DNA from: Bacillus timonensis
Lineage (GTDB): Bacteria; Bacillota; Bacilli; Bacillales; Bacillaceae_L
Reading direction: 5' to 3'
Assembly: GCF_000285535.1 (NCBI RefSeq)
Contig: NZ_HE610986.1
Coordinates: 1,017,915-1,081,914 of the forward strand
Length of the DNA: 64,000 bases
Below the pieces are notes generated by a model. It searched no databases. It was not told the DNA's origin and was given only the letters and a program-made list of their open reading frames with translations. Of this stretch, positions 46,136-54,340 are shown piece after piece (position 1 is the stretch's first letter; every line of letters begins with the position of its first letter). Position numbers and translations under genes: made by a program.

Positions 46136-46891
46136 TTAAGACTGAATTGGAAAGCGAAACTCTTGATTGCTCTCTCCAGTACGTGAATAAGTTCGCTCTA
46201 CATACTGAATTTCTGTATCCGACATTAATAATACGGTCGAACTTCTAGTCCCATACCCATTTGTTTGAATAAATAATGACGAAAGTATTCGTTCCCATTC
46301 GAGTGAGACACCCGTTTTTGGGAGGAAATGATCATTGGGCCTGTCTGTGTTCTGAAGTAACTCTACTAGATTCTCTACCAGGTTTTCTCCTTTTATGATT
46401 TGGGCCAGTCCCTCTTTTCCTTTTTCTACCTTCGGCCAGTTTGTATTTAGCAAATGATTGCTTAGCCCGTGAATGCCCGGCTTTACGTTTTCCAATCTCT
46501 TTCCCACATTTGAATAGTAATAAAGTTGATTCGGATCCCCAACCAAGAGATTGTAACCAGGAAATTGGGAGTTCGTCTTTTCAAGTTGTTTCATATATTC
46601 AGCAATCTCCCCATTATAGGTAAGAGCTTCTTTTACAAGCTTTCCTCTTGATTGTTTTCCTACTGAACTTTCATTAGGGTCCCGATAGTTTGTTAAAGCA
46701 GCAAAACGCCCAGCTTTCGTGACCCCCATCCAGGTTCCCATTTTCTCAAGATCTCTTCCAGCTAGAAGAGTGGGTTCATCCTCCCAAAAGTGGATCGGAG
46801 CTGTTGGTCGTTGATAAAATTCATCCCGATTTGCTGCAATAATTAATTGATAAACAGGATGTTTCTTATAGGCGAACAAAACTAAGCACAT
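46136..46891 (-). CDS. NRDE/TANGO2-family protein
   Basis: The 251-aa protein opens with MCLVLFAYKKHP and the family signature AANRDEFYQRPTAP at residues 20-33, then GRDLEKMGTWMGV and RFAALTNYRDP. It matches the NRDE (TANGO2) family; family members have been linked to heme handling and Golgi organisation in eukaryotes, while the bacterial role is unclear. The Cys at position 2 would be the N-terminal nucleophile if Met is removed, as in Ntn hydrolases. ATG 46891 follows GGTGGGTGG; the upstream GTG overlaps it. It is monocistronic between acsA and the ATP-grasp block. Confidence 0.9.
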   Translation of the reverse strand: MCLVLFAYKKHPVYQLIIAANRDEFYQRPTAPIHFWEDEPTLLAGRDLEKMGTWMGVTKAGRFAALTNYRDPNESSVGKQSRGKLVKEALTYNGEIAEYMKQLEKTNSQFPGYNLLVGDPNQLYYYSNVGKRLENVKPGIHGLSNHLLNTNWPKVEKGKEGLAQIIKGENLVENLVELLQNTDRPNDHFLPKTGVSLEWERILSSLFIQTNGYGTRSSTVLLMSDTEIQYVERTYSRTGESNQEFRFPIQS

Positions 46892-46965
46892 TCCACCCAC
46901 CGCCCTTTTTCACAAATTATAACATTTATTTTCCATCCAGGTGTGCTTCTTAGGCATTTCCCCAT

Positions 46966-46998
46966 AAAAAAACAAGGGCAACTCGCCCTTGTTTTTTT
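46966..46998 (-). terminator. Terminator at the end of acsA
   Basis: AACAAGGGC pairs with GCCCTTGTT and is followed by seven T on the minus strand (a similar tract on the plus strand), overlapping the acsA stop region. Confidence 0.9.
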
Positions 46999-48703
46999 AA
47001 CCTACTTCTTTTGCAATTTCACGTGCCTTTAGCTCTCTTCTTAGGATTTTTCCACTGATCTTTGTTTTAGGAAGTTCATCCAATACTTCAATTTCTCTTG
47101 GTGCAGCATGGGCGGCAAGATTTTGCTTTACGAACACACGAATATTCTCCAGTAAATCCGCTGAAGGGCTATAACCATTTTTTAGAACGATAAATGCTTT
47201 TACAATTTCTCCTCTGACAGGGTCAGGCTTTCCAATAACACCCGCTTCAGCAACGGCTTCGTGTTCAATTAGCTTGCTTTCGACCTCAAAAGGACCAATG
47301 CGCTCACCAGATGAATTAATCATGTCATCACTTCGACCTTGGAAAAACACATATCCATCTTCATCTAGAATGGCCAAATCACCTGATACATACCAACCAT
47401 TTACAAAATAAGAGTTGTATTTCTCTTCATTTTTCCATACTTCTCTCATGATAGCAGGCCAGAAAGCCTTGATACCGAGGTGGCCAACTTGGCCATTTGG
47501 AAGTGGTTTTCCATCATCATCTATTACCGCTACCTCAATTCCAGGAAAAGGACGTCCCATTGAGCCAGGTTTAATGACCTCTGATGGAAGATTGACGATT
47601 AACTGCGCCCCTGTTTCTGTCATCCACCACGTATCATGGATTCGTTTTTCTAAAGTCTCGATTCCCCAGACAATGACTTCGGGATTTAACGGTTCACCTA
47701 CACTTAAAATATGGCGTAATGTACTAAGATCGTATTTTTTTAGCACTTCATTTCCTTCTGCTTTCAGCATCCTGAATGCAGTGGGGGCACTATACCATAC
47801 CGTCACCCCTGCTTTTTCAATTGTTGAATACCAAGAATCCGCATTAAATCTGCCCCCATTTACGACAACGGTTGCTCGATTAAGCCAGGGAGCAAAGATT
47901 CCATACACAGTTCCTGTCACCCAACCAGGGTGTGCTGTACACCAATAAACATCATTATCTTTGATATCAAGTACCCATTTACCCGTTTGGTACTGCTGAA
48001 TCATTGCTCGGTGTGCATGTACAATCCCCTTTGGTTTCCCTGTCGAGCCACTCGTATAGTGAATATTAAGCCGATCCTCAAGATCTAACCACTCAATAAT
48101 CGTATTCTGACTTGGAGTTTTAGCTAATTCCTCTACTAGAGAGATTTCATTTTCCCCACATTTTTCAGGTCCTTCCGTAATGAACACCGTTTCTAGTGAT
48201 GGCAGCTGTTGTTTAGGAACTCTTTTCCCCAACTCTGAATCTGTAATTAGAAAACGACCTTCACAATCAGAAATACGGTCCCTAACGGCATCCTCCATAA
48301 ATGCTTCAAAAAGTGGCCCCGCAACGGCCCCTAGCTTAATCGCTGCAATCATTGCAATATAGCAATCTGGATTTTTCGGTAAAAAGATAAAAACAATATC
48401 TCCCTTTTTAACTCCGTATTTTTTCAGGACTGTCGCTAAGTGGTCAGATTTATCTTTTATATCTTTAAATGTAAAAACTTGTTCCTCATCTTCATTAATA
48501 TAGTGAAGGGCTACTTTGTCCCCATATCCTTCTGCAACATGTCGATCAATGCACTCATATGCCATGTTCACTTGCCCCGTTTGGTACCAACTAAATTCCT
48601 TTTTAACATCCTCCCAAGAAAAATCCTGTCGAACCTTTTCATAGTTTTGAAGATTATAGTTTCCTTCAAAAGGTTTTATAGCATCCAATTGTGTGGTTGT
48701 CAT
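46997..48703 (-). CDS. acsA: Acetyl-CoA synthetase (AMP-forming)
   Basis: AcsA activates acetate to acetyl-CoA through acetyl-AMP. The 568-aa protein is close to B. subtilis AcsA (572 aa). Motifs are HYTSGSTGKPKGIVHAH near residue 215, WWMTETGAQL near 355, GWYVSGDLA near 435 and the A10 Lys in PKTKISGKILRREL near 553, a known acetylation target. GGGGAG lies before ATG 48703. A plausible sigma-A promoter lies at 48739-48766, and further upstream on the same strand is a SAM-I riboswitch with its own terminator. The acu genes that flank acsA in B. subtilis are absent from the window. Confidence 0.94.
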   Translation of the reverse strand: MTTTQLDAIKPFEGNYNLQNYEKVRQDFSWEDVKKEFSWYQTGQVNMAYECIDRHVAEGYGDKVALHYINEDEEQVFTFKDIKDKSDHLATVLKKYGVKKGDIVFIFLPKNPDCYIAMIAAIKLGAVAGPLFEAFMEDAVRDRISDCEGRFLITDSELGKRVPKQQLPSLETVFITEGPEKCGENEISLVEELAKTPSQNTIIEWLDLEDRLNIHYTSGSTGKPKGIVHAHRAMIQQYQTGKWVLDIKDNDVYWCTAHPGWVTGTVYGIFAPWLNRATVVVNGGRFNADSWYSTIEKAGVTVWYSAPTAFRMLKAEGNEVLKKYDLSTLRHILSVGEPLNPEVIVWGIETLEKRIHDTWWMTETGAQLIVNLPSEVIKPGSMGRPFPGIEVAVIDDDGKPLPNGQVGHLGIKAFWPAIMREVWKNEEKYNSYFVNGWYVSGDLAILDEDGYVFFQGRSDDMINSSGERIGPFEVESKLIEHEAVAEAGVIGKPDPVRGEIVKAFIVLKNGYSPSADLLENIRVFVKQNLAAHAAPREIEVLDELPKTKISGKILRRELKAREIAKEVG

Positions 48704-48738
48704 TTCAACTCTCCCCTTCCGTTAACTTTGGTAGTATT

Positions 48739-48766
48739 TCTATAATTTTCAATTTAATCCCGACAA
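48739..48766 (-). promoter_or_regulatory. Candidate own promoter of acsA
   Basis: On the minus strand TTGTCG and TATAGA are 16 bp apart, ending 36 bp upstream of the acsA start. If used, acsA would be independent of the upstream riboswitch. Confidence 0.45.
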
Positions 48767-48850
48767 ATTTATACATATACCCCCATTATTTTTATGTGAA
48801 AACCCCGGATTGTACTAATGTGACTCTAAACTTTCATAACCTACCTATGA

Positions 48851-48880
48851 AAAAAGCCCTCTTCCATAAGAAGAGGGCTT
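48851..48880 (-). terminator. Terminator of the SAM-I riboswitch
   Basis: On the minus strand AGCCCTCTTC pairs with GAAGAGGGCT across a five-base loop and is followed by six T. It lies nine bases after the aptamer P1 3' strand. Confidence 0.92.
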
Positions 48881-48888
48881 TTTCCTCC

Positions 48889-48997
48889 TCTTATCTCTCA
48901 GGTATTTGTACCTGATGGAATTAGCACCTTTTCAAGATTAATCTTGAAGGTTGCCGGGTTTCGTAGGGCCAAGTCCCTCCACCGCTCTGAATAAGAG
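48889..48997 (-). promoter_or_regulatory. SAM-I (S-box) riboswitch
   Basis: On the minus strand the S-box core runs in order: P1 5' strand CTCTTAT, CAGAGCGGTGGAGGGAC, GGCCCTACGAAACCCGGCAAC, a P3-type hairpin, AAGGTGCTAATTCC, GAGAGATAAGAGG closing P1. A terminator follows. Transcription proceeds toward acsA, whose start is 148 bp beyond the terminator; no methionine or cysteine gene lies there. Confidence 0.95.
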
Positions 48998-49193
48998 TTC
49001 TTTATTAAATTAATACGTTTCTATTTTAGTTCATAAAAGGATTATAGTATGGGAAAAACTGAAAGTCAAACACTTTTCCAAAAATTGTACCATATTTGAA
49101 TATTACTTCACCTTCAAATTTCTCACCTTTTCCTCCGTAGGTAGAGTTCTAAAATAGACCAAAAAAACATTTGTGTCATATTTGTGAAGCCTA

Positions 49194-49222
49194 TTGCTAT
49201 TATTGAAAAACCGCTGTATATT
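49194..49222 (+). promoter_or_regulatory. Candidate sigma-A promoter of doxX
   Basis: TTGCTA and TATATT are separated by 17 bp. The first Rex-like box lies 15 bp downstream of the -10, across the expected transcription start. Confidence 0.55.
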
Positions 49223-49237
49223 AAGAGTGTAGAAAGT

Positions 49238-49255
49238 TAGTGAAAAACTTCACAA
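49238..49255. promoter_or_regulatory. Rex-like box A upstream of doxX
   Basis: TAGTGAAAAACTTCACAA matches the Rex consensus TTGTGAA-N4-TTCACAA except at two bases of the left half. Confidence 0.6.
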
Positions 49256-49307
49256 ACTTTCTACGCAAAAGCTGGCAGCTAAAGAACTTATATTTTTTTA
49301 CAATAAC

Positions 49308-49325
49308 TTGTGAAGAATTTCACAA
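49308..49325. promoter_or_regulatory. Rex box B upstream of doxX
   Basis: TTGTGAAGAATTTCACAA is an exact TTGTGAA-N4-TTCACAA dyad, lying 23 bp before the doxX start and just upstream of its ribosome binding site. Confidence 0.75.
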
Positions 49326-49348
49326 ATTAAAAATAAGGGGAGATTAAG

Positions 49349-49855
49349 ATGAGAGCATTCTTAAAAGGACCTAAAATGGCAGTAATTTGGACAGTATTAC
49401 GTATATGGTTAGGTATTCAATGGATTGAAGCTGGTTTTCACAAATTAACAGCTGGTGGATTTGATGCTGGTGGATTTATCCAAGGAGCCATCGCAAACGC
49501 AGGCGGAGATCACCCAGCAGTTCAAGGTTGGTATGCGGCATTCCTAGAAGGTTTCGCTGTACCAAACATTGAGTTATTCAACGTACTTATTCCTTGGGGT
49601 GAATTATTGGTTGGACTTGGATTGATTGTAGGATTTGCAACAATTCCAGCATTACTTGCAGGTGCATTTATGAACCTTAACTTCTTACTTGCAGGTACAA
49701 CAAGCACAAACCCAGTACTATACACAGTAGCAATCATTCTCTTATCCGCAGGCGCTGCAACTTACTACTATGGTTTAGACAGATTCGCAGTACCTTACCT
49801 TACTAAGCGAATCAATGACAAAAAAGGCACAAAAGCTGCAGCACATGCTGCGTAA
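49349..49855 (+). CDS. DoxX-family membrane protein
   Basis: The 168-aa protein has four membrane helices and DoxX-family features: VLRIWLGIQWIEAGFHKLTAG near residue 14, an extracytoplasmic loop, and LNVLIPWGELLVGLGLI-like sequence near 75. DoxX proteins are linked to thiosulfate:quinone oxidoreductase in archaea and to redox or disulfide stress in bacteria; their activity in Bacillus is not settled. AAGGGGAG lies six bases before ATG 49349. Two Rex-like boxes precede it, so expression may follow the NADH/NAD ratio. It is monocistronic. Confidence 0.9.
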   Translation: MRAFLKGPKMAVIWTVLRIWLGIQWIEAGFHKLTAGGFDAGGFIQGAIANAGGDHPAVQGWYAAFLEGFAVPNIELFNVLIPWGELLVGLGLIVGFATIPALLAGAFMNLNFLLAGTTSTNPVLYTVAIILLSAGAATYYYGLDRFAVPYLTKRINDKKGTKAAAHAA

Positions 49856-49857
49856 CT

Positions 49858-49896
49858 AAAAAGGAGTTCTTCCCAAAATGGGAAGAACTCCTTTTG
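49858..49896. terminator. Bidirectional terminator between doxX and the small lipoprotein gene
   Basis: A 16-bp perfect stem (AAGGAGTTCTTCCC / GGGAAGAACTCCTT plus flanking A/T) with an AAAAT loop; usable from both sides. Confidence 0.92.
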
Positions 49897-49900
49897 TATT

Positions 49901-50047
49901 CTACTCATCATCTATTTCGCCGTCACCAATTTCATCTTCCTCTTCTATTTCTTCAATTTTTTCGCCTTCTTCAAGCTCATCATCCCCACAACCGAATAAG
50001 AAAAACATCGGTAATGATAATAATAACAGCATGAACAACCGTTTCAT
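49901..50047 (-). CDS. Small acidic lipoprotein (48 aa)
   Basis: A short gene with a clear AAAAAAGGAGG ribosome binding site before ATG 50047. The peptide begins MKRLFMLLLLSLPMFFLFGC, a lipoprotein signal ending in a lipobox-like LFGC. The mature part of about 29 residues is almost entirely Glu, Asp, Gly and Ile (GDDELEEGEKIEEIEEEDE). It would be anchored outside the membrane as a strongly negative tail. It is followed by the terminator shared with doxX. I do not recognise a family; cation binding or an envelope role is speculation. Confidence 0.8.
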   Translation of the reverse strand: MKRLFMLLLLSLPMFFLFGCGDDELEEGEKIEEIEEEDEIGDGEIDDE

Positions 50048-50149
50048 CAAAGACCTCCTTTTTTTCTCTAGACTTTCCAATCAGCATCGAAATATGTAGA
50101 CTAGAAATAGGCAACAGTAATAACAGTTCCAAAATGGGAGGTAAGAACA

Positions 50150-51067
50150 ATGCGAAAAATAAAACTAGGAACCAGTTCATTAGAGGTACCAGTTGTAGCA
50201 GTAGGTTGTATGAGAATCAATTCCTTGGAAAAGCCCGAGGCAGAAAAGTTTGTTCAAACAGCTTTAGAAGTCGGAGCCAATTTCTTTGATCATGCTGATA
50301 TCTACGGGAGTGGAGCGTGCGAGGAAATTTTTGCAGATGCAATACATATGAACGATGATGTACGAGAAAAAATCATTCTTCAGTCCAAATGTGGCATTCG
50401 AAAAGGAATGTTTGATTTTTCAAAAGAACATATCATCGAATCTGTTGATGGAATCTTAAAACGACTAAAAACGGACTATCTTGATGTTCTTTTATTACAT
50501 CGTCCCGACGCACTTGTTGAACCTGAAGAAGTGGCAGAAGCATTTGATCAGCTAGAATCCTCTGGTAAGGTTCGACATTTCGGGGTATCTAATCAAAAGC
50601 CTATGCAAATCGAATTATTAAAAAAATATGTGAAGCAGCCAATCGTTGCAAATCAACTACAACTTAGCATACCTAATGCTCATATGATAGCAAATGGTGT
50701 TGCGGTTAATATGCAAATTGATCAATCCATTAACCGTGATGGAGATGTACTTGATTTTTGCCGATTACATGACATTACGATTCAGCCATGGTCTCCATTC
50801 CAATATGGTTTTTTTGAAGGTCCTTTCCTAGGTAATGAAAAATGTCCTGAATTAAATCAAAAAATTGATGAAATCGCTAAAAAATATGGTGTTTCCAATA
50901 CCACTATTGCAATTGCATGGCTTTTACGTCATCCTGCCAACATGCAGCCAATTATCGGAACCATGAATATTCAACGCTTAAAGGATTCCGTGAAAGCTAG
51001 TGAGGTTCAGTTATCCCGTGAAGATTGGTACAGCATATTTCTAGCTGCTGGTTATCTTCTTCCTTAA
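50150..51067 (+). CDS. Aldo/keto reductase (YdhF/YqkF-like)
   Basis: The 305-aa NADPH-dependent oxidoreductase has a TIM-barrel with the AKR tetrad visible: Asp and Tyr in FFDHADIYGSG near residue 45, Lys in LQSKCGIRKG near 80 and His in LLLHRPDAL near 118. The cofactor segment GTMNIQRLKDSVKA is near 270. Overall it resembles E. coli YdhF-type enzymes. GGGAGG lies before ATG 50150. It stands alone with no linked pathway genes, so the physiological carbonyl substrate is unknown. Confidence 0.93.
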   Translation: MRKIKLGTSSLEVPVVAVGCMRINSLEKPEAEKFVQTALEVGANFFDHADIYGSGACEEIFADAIHMNDDVREKIILQSKCGIRKGMFDFSKEHIIESVDGILKRLKTDYLDVLLLHRPDALVEPEEVAEAFDQLESSGKVRHFGVSNQKPMQIELLKKYVKQPIVANQLQLSIPNAHMIANGVAVNMQIDQSINRDGDVLDFCRLHDITIQPWSPFQYGFFEGPFLGNEKCPELNQKIDEIAKKYGVSNTTIAIAWLLRHPANMQPIIGTMNIQRLKDSVKASEVQLSREDWYSIFLAAGYLLP

Positions 51068-51107
51068 ATTAAAACAATGCGCCCGTCAATCGGTGACAAG
51101 CACAGGT

Positions 51108-51262
51108 CAATGATATACCTCGGTATCGGTGTTTTCGGGATTTTCTGTGTATCAATTATCATTTTTCAGGTCTGTGATTTATCGATTACCCCGGTTTCAA
51201 CATATCATTTATCGTTTTTCAGCTCTGTGATATATCGTTTACCCTGTCTTCGCGATATCGTT
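51108..51262. repeat. Degenerate direct repeats rich in TCTGTGAT and TATCG
   Basis: TCTGTGATTTATCGATTACC at 51171 recurs as TCTGTGATATATCGTTTACC at 51224 (period 53), with weaker earlier copies near 51113 and 51145. It lies between the aldo/keto reductase and ftsZ-like genes; no gene is apparent. Confidence 0.7.
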
Positions 51263-51269
51263 TAGAGTT

Positions 51270-51315
51270 TTATGCTTGACTTGTGACCTCAAGCCGGCGG
51301 CAATTGGAGCTAGAC
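51270..51315 (-). repeat. Truncated copy 3 of the dispersed ~115-bp element
   Basis: On the minus strand it begins GTCTAGCTCCAATTGCC and retains the start block and an AAGTCAAGCATAAA segment of copies 1 and 2, but lacks the right half. Confidence 0.55.
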
Positions 51316-51321
51316 TAAGAC

Positions 51322-51352
51322 AAAGAGGCACCTCTCATTGAGGTGCCTCTTT
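51322..51352 (-). terminator. Hairpin after the ftsZ-like gene
   Basis: A 13-bp perfect stem (AAAGAGGCACCTC / GAGGTGCCTCTTT) lies four bases beyond the stop; the following T tract is short. Confidence 0.75.
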
Positions 51353-51355
51353 CCC

Positions 51356-52312
51356 TTAGTTTTCCGTAAATCCTGTAGCAATTACTGTTACAATAATTTC
51401 GTCTTTTAAATTGTCATTGATAACCGATCCGAAAATCATATTTAAGTCCTCATGTGTTGCAGAAGAAATGACATCAGCTGCTTCCTGTATTTCAAAGAGG
51501 CTTAAGTTTCTTCCACCTGTAATATTTAAAATCACACCACGTGCGCCACTAATGGATGTTTCGAGGAGAGGACTATTGATTGCCTTATTGGCTGCTTCAA
51601 CAGCACGGCCATCGCCTTTTGCCATTCCAATTCCCATTAACGCTGTACCTCTGTGGGACATGACCGTCTTTACATCCGCAAAGTCTAAATTGATTAACCC
51701 TGGTACAGCAATTAAATCAGAAATCCCTTGTACCCCGCGAAGTAGGACATTATCTGCTTCTCGGAATGCTTCAATCATTGGAGTACGTTTATCTACAATC
51801 TCTAGTAATTTCTCATTTGGAATGATGATTAATGTGTCTACCGCTTCTTTCATCTCGTCAATACCGGCATCTGCATTGACAGCTCGTTTGCGACCTTCAA
51901 ATCGAAATGGTCTAGTCACTACACCGATTGTTAAAGAACCGAGCTTCTTTGCGATTCTTGCAATTTCTGGTGCTGCTCCTGTCCCAGTACCACCACCCAT
52001 GCCGGCCGTGACAAAGACCATATCGGCTCCTCTTAGAGCATCTTCAATCTCTTTTTCACTTTCTTCAACAGCTCTCATCCCAATTTGCGGATTAGCACCA
52101 GCACCAAGTCCCCGTGTTAAGGATGCGCCAATTTGAATGACTACCTCTGCTTTTGATTGATTAAGGGCTTGTCCATCTGTATTCACCGCAATGAATTCCA
52201 CACCTTCTACCCCTGCTTCAATCATTCGATTGACGGCATTATTTCCACCGCCACCAACACCTACTACCTTTATTCTTGCAAACTGATCTATATATGGTTC
52301 ATACTCAAACAT
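51356..52312 (-). CDS. FtsZ paralogue lacking the C-terminal linker and tail peptide
   Basis: FtsZ is a tubulin-like GTPase that builds the division ring. This 318-aa protein aligns throughout with the globular part of Bacillus Fts[14 protein letters not shown] at 18-30, the tubulin signature GMGGGTGTG at 104-112, and the catalytic T7 loop [14 protein letters not shown] at 205-218. It ends at [11 protein letters not shown], where normal FtsZ (about 380 aa) continues into a linker and the peptide that binds FtsA, SepF and ZapA-type partners. ATG 52312 has AAGGAGG at eight bases. Its neighbours are not the dcw cluster (no ftsA, murC/G or sepF), so it is most likely a second, dispersed copy. Confidence 0.93.
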   Translation of the reverse strand: MFEYEPYIDQFARIKVVGVGGGGNNAVNRMIEAGVEGVEFIAVNTDGQALNQSKAEVVIQIGASLTRGLGAGANPQIGMRAVEESEKEIEDALRGADMVFVTAGMGGGTGTGAAPEIARIAKKLGSLTIGVVTRPFRFEGRKRAVNADAGIDEMKEAVDTLIIIPNEKLLEIVDKRTPMIEAFREADNVLLRGVQGISDLIAVPGLINLDFADVKTVMSHRGTALMGIGMAKGDGRAVEAANKAINSPLLETSISGARGVILNITGGRNLSLFEIQEAADVISSATHEDLNMIFGSVINDNLKDEIIVTVIATGFTEN

Positions 52313-52507
52313 GACTTTTTCCTCCTTACCGCCCATAGCCACTTCCTAAAGAAGTCGAATTTATACTATATACTTCGTAGTACTACTTCGCTTTTTGTCA
52401 CGAATTTCCTCTAAAAAGTGAAAAGAACCTTCTTTCCTTCATAAAAAGCATAAATATTCGATTATTTCTACAAACTAATACTAACATTTTATGAAAGGAA
52501 ATAAGAT

Positions 52508-53500
52508 ATGAAAAAAACAAATGCTTTCATAATCGGTCTTCTTTTCTTTACATTTTTGTCTACTCTACCTACTGATGTGCTTGCCAATAGCCATGACAAT
52601 ATTTATGTTATTCAAGCTGGAGATACCTTACCCGAGATTGCAAAAAAATTTGAAACCTCTTTAGATGAGCTAAAAATAAGCAATGGACTCCAGTCTGATT
52701 TATTGGTAGTTGGCCAAAAGCTTTGGGTTCCCATTACCTATGAGGTTGGTGCTGGAGACACCTTACAAGAAATTGCTTCCCGGTTTCATTCATCCCCCGA
52801 ACAAATTAAAGCAACAAATAAACTTTCAACTGAACAGCTTGTTCCAGGGCAGATTCTTAAAATTGCTCCAAAAAGAATGAATATGCAAGGCGAACATATT
52901 TTAATGACAAAAGAAGAATTTAAGGAATGGCTTATCAACCAAAAAATCAAACGAAAAGTAACCCTCATCCAACAGCATCACACATGGGTGCCAGACTATA
53001 GTCGATTTAACGGATCCAATCACTTTGGACTTTTAACGGGAATGGAAAATTTCCATAGAAACACGATGGGCTGGAAGCATATAGCCCAAAACATTACGAC
53101 CTTTCCAGATGGAATGGTTGCTGTTTCAAGACCACTATACATTGCCCCAGAAGGTACCATCGGCAGCAAAGCTAACTCTATCGGAATTGCAATTGAACAC
53201 ATTGGAAACTTTGACCTTGGTCAAGATGTTATGACCAAAGAACAAAGTGACACAATTATTTATGTTAATGCTATCCTGTGCCTCAAATTTGGACTAACCC
53301 CTTCGATTGATAGCATCACCTATCATCATTGGTGGGATTTACGAAATGGGGAAAGGGTGTTGGATAAAGGACCAGACTACAATGTGAAGACCTGTCCGGG
53401 AACAGGATTTTTCGGAGGAAACTCCACAACTAGTGCCGAAAAATACTTTTATCCTCTCATCACTCGTAAAATGGGAGAGCTTCAAAAGGATCTGAAGTAA
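52508..53500 (+). CDS. Secreted N-acetylmuramoyl-L-alanine amidase with two LysM domains
   Basis: The 330-aa protein has a signal peptide (FIIGLLFFTFLSTLPTDVLA). Two LysM repeats (residues 31-77, IYVIQAGDTLPEIAKKF; and 78-122, YEVGAGDTLQEIASRF) bind peptidoglycan. An Amidase_2-type domain from about 150 follows, with zinc ligands in LIQQHHTW, SITYHHWWDL and VKTCPGTGFF. It should cut the MurNAc-L-Ala bond. AAAGGAA precedes ATG 52508. It is divergent from the ftsZ-like gene with 195 bp between. Similar enzymes act in cell separation, sporulation or germination. Confidence 0.93.
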   Translation: MKKTNAFIIGLLFFTFLSTLPTDVLANSHDNIYVIQAGDTLPEIAKKFETSLDELKISNGLQSDLLVVGQKLWVPITYEVGAGDTLQEIASRFHSSPEQIKATNKLSTEQLVPGQILKIAPKRMNMQGEHILMTKEEFKEWLINQKIKRKVTLIQQHHTWVPDYSRFNGSNHFGLLTGMENFHRNTMGWKHIAQNITTFPDGMVAVSRPLYIAPEGTIGSKANSIGIAIEHIGNFDLGQDVMTKEQSDTIIYVNAILCLKFGLTPSIDSITYHHWWDLRNGERVLDKGPDYNVKTCPGTGFFGGNSTTSAEKYFYPLITRKMGELQKDLK

Positions 53501-53504
53501 AACA

Positions 53505-53532
53505 AATCCCACTCACCTATATGAGTGGGATT
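53505..53532 (+). terminator. Hairpin after the LysM amidase
   Basis: AATCCCACTCA pairs with TGAGTGGGATT; the downstream tract (CCTTAAT) is only weakly T-rich. Confidence 0.65.
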
Positions 53533-53582
53533 CCTTAATGGCAGGTTTGCTACCCGCTCTCTTTTCAAGCTTACGAAATAAG

Positions 53583-54290
53583 CTAAATCAAGATATGTTC
53601 TTTCTTAAAATACTCCGGTTGTTCCCGCTTAAATTCATATAAATGTGCAATCCCTTTTGTGATATGTTCATTTACAATTTCTTCTGTTGCTACAACATCT
53701 TTATTCTGCAAAGCATGAAAGATGGCTCTATGCTCATCTAAAATAGCTATCCACTCTGAGGCCTTCGTTGTGATTAAACGTAGCATTCTAACGCGTTTAT
53801 ACTGCCCATTCAATTGATTGATTCCTTGCCAAATACGGTCCATTCCTAACCCTTTATAAATGAGTTCGTGAAATTCATCATCATAGGCTAAAAATTCCTT
53901 GGGATTTTCTTCTCGTAGAGCAATTTCTTGTAGCGTTAAACATTTTTCTAATTTATATAATGTTTCAGATGTTAAATTTTTCGTTGCCTCACGAATGACA
54001 GCAAGCTCAACTGCTTTCCTCATAAATCGGGATTCCTCAATCTGCTTCGGATCTATTAAAGACACAAACGTCCCAATCTGCGGCTTTACATCAATTAAAT
54101 CCTCCTTCGCAAGTTGCATCAGTGCTTCTCTAATCGGAGTTCTGCTCACACTAAGTACGGCCCCAATTTCACTCTCTGATACCGGAGTACCCGGCTTTAA
54201 CGATAAATCTATAATTTTTTCATATAAATAGGAGTATACAAATTCCCTTCTCGTACCCCTATCATTTTTTCTAACTTGATTGTATTTCAC
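53583..54290 (-). CDS. GntR-family regulator, FCD subfamily
   Basis: The 235-aa protein has an N-terminal winged helix (YLYEKIIDLSLKPGTPVSES, then LSVSRTPIREALMQLAKEDL) and an all-helical FCD effector domain. Metal-ligand positions are DDEFHELIYKG near 140, LDEHRAIFHAL near 190 and NEHITKGIAHL near 212. FCD regulators sense organic acids such as gluconate, lactate or citrate. GTG 54290 follows AAGGAGAGGG. A 6-phosphogluconolactonase gene is next upstream on the same strand but is separated by a terminator, so a link to sugar-acid metabolism is only suggestive. Confidence 0.9.
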   Translation of the reverse strand: MKYNQVRKNDRGTRREFVYSYLYEKIIDLSLKPGTPVSESEIGAVLSVSRTPIREALMQLAKEDLIDVKPQIGTFVSLIDPKQIEESRFMRKAVELAVIREATKNLTSETLYKLEKCLTLQEIALREENPKEFLAYDDEFHELIYKGLGMDRIWQGINQLNGQYKRVRMLRLITTKASEWIAILDEHRAIFHALQNKDVVATEEIVNEHITKGIAHLYEFKREQPEYFKKEHILI

Positions 54291-54340
54291 CGATACCCTC
54301 TCCTTGAACGAGTCTCACCCTTTATGAAAACGCTTGCTTT

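Noticed and set aside
51411-52136. Long plus-strand ORF (241 codons) opposite the ftsZ-like gene
   Set aside because: It mirrors the conserved coding sequence of FtsZ; its Ser/Pro-rich translation is typical of an antisense shadow.
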